Shown in pieces: positions 30,843 through 32,076 of a stretch of DNA of 32,076 bases (within the stretch, counting starts at the first letter, position 1; each line of letters starts with the position of its first letter). The notes under the pieces are model-generated. The model was not told where the DNA came from. It did not search any database and was given only the letters and a program-made list of their open reading frames with translations. A program made the position numbers and the translations under genes. Origin of the DNA: a virus; the IMG/VR virus record IMGVR_UViG_3300009703_001819, positions 1-32,076 of that record, one strand, 5' to 3'.

Positions 30843-31236
30843 TATAGATTTAAAAGAGTATTCGGATTTTGTAGATAAAGTTACAAGTGAAGAATCAAAA
30901 GACTCAACAGCATTTAGACAAAGGTTGGATGATTTAGGAAATGGAGATATACCAAGATTGTTAACAGCGGCACTTGGCCTATCTGCAGAATCAGGAGAGT
31001 TTACTGAAATTGTTAAAAAATTAGTTTTTCAAGGAAAACCTTTAACTGAAGAAACAAAGACACATATGATTAAAGAACTTGGTGATGTAGTTTGGTATTG
31101 GACACAAGGTTGTATGGCACTTGGTGTAAATCCAAATGATGTTATAAACACCAATAAAGAAAAATTAATGGCCAGATATCCACAAGGTGAATTTTCAGCT
31201 ATTCAAAGTGAAAATCGTAAAGACGGTGATATCTAG
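30832..31236 (+). CDS. MazG-like nucleotide pyrophosphohydrolase
   Basis: The product is 134 residues from the ATG at 30832, the third of three ATGs in a row (30826, 30829, 30832). The GGAGG at 30821-30825 is 6 bases from it and too close to the others. The metal-binding pattern ExxE...ExxD is clear: GLSAESGEFTEIVKK (about 48-62) and MIKELGDVVWYW (about 82-93). It should hydrolyse NTPs or dNTPs to monophosphates; phage MazG has been linked to nucleotide supply and to control of alarmones. It closes the gp45 unit. Confidence 0.93.
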   Translation: MSDNIDLKEYSDFVDKVTSEESKDSTAFRQRLDDLGNGDIPRLLTAALGLSAESGEFTEIVKKLVFQGKPLTEETKTHMIKELGDVVWYWTQGCMALGVNPNDVINTNKEKLMARYPQGEFSAIQSENRKDGDI

Positions 31237-31238
31237 TA

Positions 31239-31266
31239 TTGACAACTATAGGAAAAGTGTTATAAT
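31239..31266 (+). promoter_or_regulatory. Sigma70-type promoter, leaderless start
   Basis: Perfect TTGACA (31239-31244), 16 bp, perfect TATAAT (31261-31266). The next ATG is at 31273, exactly 6 bases after the -10 box, where transcription should begin. No ribosome-binding site is possible. Confidence 0.85.
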
Positions 31267-31272
31267 AGTATT

Positions 31273-31794
31273 ATGAAAAGACAATATGATTCAGAAGTAG
31301 TGCGTGATGATGTTTTAACTTTTACTGGTATAGAAGTTGAAAGAACACCATGCTTTGGTATGAAAACATATTTTGTAGTTGGAATACCTAGAGAAGAGCC
31401 TTACATATTTGTTAATAAAGTAATGAAAGAAGATAGTGAACAAATTTATTTTGGTGCAAATCATTCATTAAAGAACTGGAAAGAAGAATGGACAACACCT
31501 TTAGTAGGTTTAATTAGAGAATGCTTAAATGCAAAATTCCATGTAACAATTGATGTTGATCCTATTACAGTTCCAACCCAAATTAAAAACTTTTTATCAA
31601 ATCCAAATTTTAGTATAACTTATGCTATACCTGTACCTAATATTGAAAAAGTAAAAGGCACAATTAATATCAAACTTGATGATGAAGATTTTGAAGCAAC
31701 AAATCCTGGTGTATGGTCAACAACTATTGAAACAATTAAAGTTCCAAATAATTACACAGGTTGGGATGACTATAAAAAGGATAAGCCATTATGA
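31273..31794 (+). CDS. Hypothetical protein, conserved-looking in marine T4-like phages
   Basis: The 173-residue product has a beta-rich layout with blocks FTGIEVERTPCFGMKTYFVV (about 15-34), IYFGANHSLKNW and DDEDFEATNPGVW. I associate this block pattern with unnamed proteins in cyanophages and other marine T4-like phages but cannot assign a function. It is the first gene after a promoter that predicts a leaderless mRNA. Confidence 0.7.
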   Translation: MKRQYDSEVVRDDVLTFTGIEVERTPCFGMKTYFVVGIPREEPYIFVNKVMKEDSEQIYFGANHSLKNWKEEWTTPLVGLIRECLNAKFHVTIDVDPITVPTQIKNFLSNPNFSITYAIPVPNIEKVKGTINIKLDDEDFEATNPGVWSTTIETIKVPNNYTGWDDYKKDKPL

Positions 31795-32009
31795 AGTCTT
31801 TAACATTAACATTAAAAGTTGGTGATATGGTTGAAGTTGGACGTTTTAGAAATGTATCAACAAAAATTAAAGATATTAAAAAAGACAGTCATGGACAACC
31901 TGTTATTGTAACAAGTAAAGGCGATAAAAAAGTATTAACATTTAGACTTAATAAATTAGAACCAAAAGCAAAAGATAGACTATCAAAAGAATGGAAAACA
32001 AGTGCATGA
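31791..32009 (+). CDS. Small beta-rich hypothetical protein
   Basis: The 72-residue product starts by ATGA overlap. VGDMVEVGRF at about 11-20 and a following run of strands with Lys-rich turns resemble a small SH3-like or KOW-like barrel that could bind nucleic acid; this is only a fold impression. The end overlaps a possible 20-residue ORF. Confidence 0.6.
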   Translation: MKSLTLTLKVGDMVEVGRFRNVSTKIKDIKKDSHGQPVIVTSKGDKKVLTFRLNKLEPKAKDRLSKEWKTSA

Positions 32010-32068
32010 AACAATTTTTTCTTAATATATGGTATTTGTTTGTTGGAGCACCAGCGGATTTAACTTAA
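32006..32068 (+). CDS. Possible 20-residue hydrophobic peptide
   Basis: An ATG at 32006 overlaps the previous stop and opens a 20-codon frame with a hydrophobic, aromatic-rich start (MKQFFLNIWYLFVGAP) that ends before the window edge. It follows the same coupling habit as the other tiny membrane genes here, but it is very short and may not be real. Confidence 0.3.
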   Translation: MKQFFLNIWYLFVGAPADLT

Positions 32069-32076
32069 AAGCATAA

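Noticed and set aside
1690-31000. Many open frames on the minus strand (for example 1690-1902, 7088-7474, 18138-18575, 26339-26824)
   Set aside because: Each lies opposite a well-supported + strand gene, has odd composition (runs of Ser, Leu, Phe typical of reverse-complemented AT-rich coding DNA) and has no ribosome-binding site. They are shadows.
1-32076. tRNA genes, CRISPR arrays, insertion sequences, integrase or attachment sites
   Set aside because: Nearly every base is in a gene or promoter, and no cloverleaf, spaced repeats, transposase or integrase motif was seen by reading.

Overview
This is a 32 kb stretch of an AT-rich (by eye about one third G+C), densely packed, lytic T4-like (myovirus) phage genome. 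All credible genes are on the + strand, most neighbours touch or overlap by 1 to 50 bases, and the only open spaces are short promoter gaps. The T4-type core is clear: clamp-loader ATPase gp44, sliding clamp gp45, family B DNA polymerase gp43 and an RNase H-type 5' nuclease. The base composition, the many marine-phage-type accessory genes and a DUF4170-like protein suggest a pelagic marine phage, plausibly infecting SAR11 or another alphaproteobacterium. The host assignment is inference. No tRNA, CRISPR array, insertion sequence or integrase was seen.

Promoters divide the window into about eleven transcription units. Ten have near-consensus sigma70 boxes (TTGACA-like, 16-17 bp, TATAAT-like) and one is an exact T4 late box (TATAAATA). 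Unit 1 (901-2200): DnaE-like fragment, unknown gene, GroES/gp31-like co-chaperonin. Unit 2 (2281-3538): gp44 and an unknown. Unit 3 (3570-4962): glycosyltransferase and an unknown. Unit 4 (5047-6930): GTP cyclohydrolase I, small proteins, cytidylyltransferase. Unit 5 (7014-9413): FkbM methyltransferase, phosphoribosyltransferase, HIT protein, peroxiredoxin. Unit 6 (9461-11505): QueE, membrane protein, cupin-like protein, HNH-like protein. Unit 7 (11529-15113): unknowns, 5' nuclease, secreted HtrA protease, glutaredoxin. Unit 8, late (15130-18826): two probable virion-related proteins, translation initiation factor IF-1, small membrane proteins, class 3 lipase, spanin pair. Unit 9 (18865-28300): DnaJ, peptide deformylase, ClpA, unknowns, saccharopine dehydrogenase-like protein, gp43, epimerase, DUF4170-like protein. 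Unit 10 (28346-31236): gp45, DpdA-like DNA transglycosylase, unknown, MazG. Unit 11 (31273 to end): unknowns. No factor-independent terminators were recognised.

Three themes stand out. First, the phage carries its own protein-synthesis and protein-fate kit: IF-1, peptide deformylase, DnaJ, a ClpA-type unfoldase and a GroES-like co-chaperonin. Second, four sigma70 promoters place their -10 box only 6-9 bases before an ATG, with no room for a Shine-Dalgarno site, so their mRNAs should be leaderless or nearly so. Five other promoters make ordinary leaders. A phage-encoded IF-1 together with leaderless transcripts is the most novel combination here. Third, FolE, QueE and a DpdA-like transglycosylase suggest a 7-deazaguanine genome modification, with the missing steps supplied by the host or by genes outside the window. 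The late unit ends in a lysis-type cluster (lipase and spanins). HtrA, peroxiredoxin/glutaredoxin and a saccharopine dehydrogenase-like enzyme are candidate host-physiology genes.
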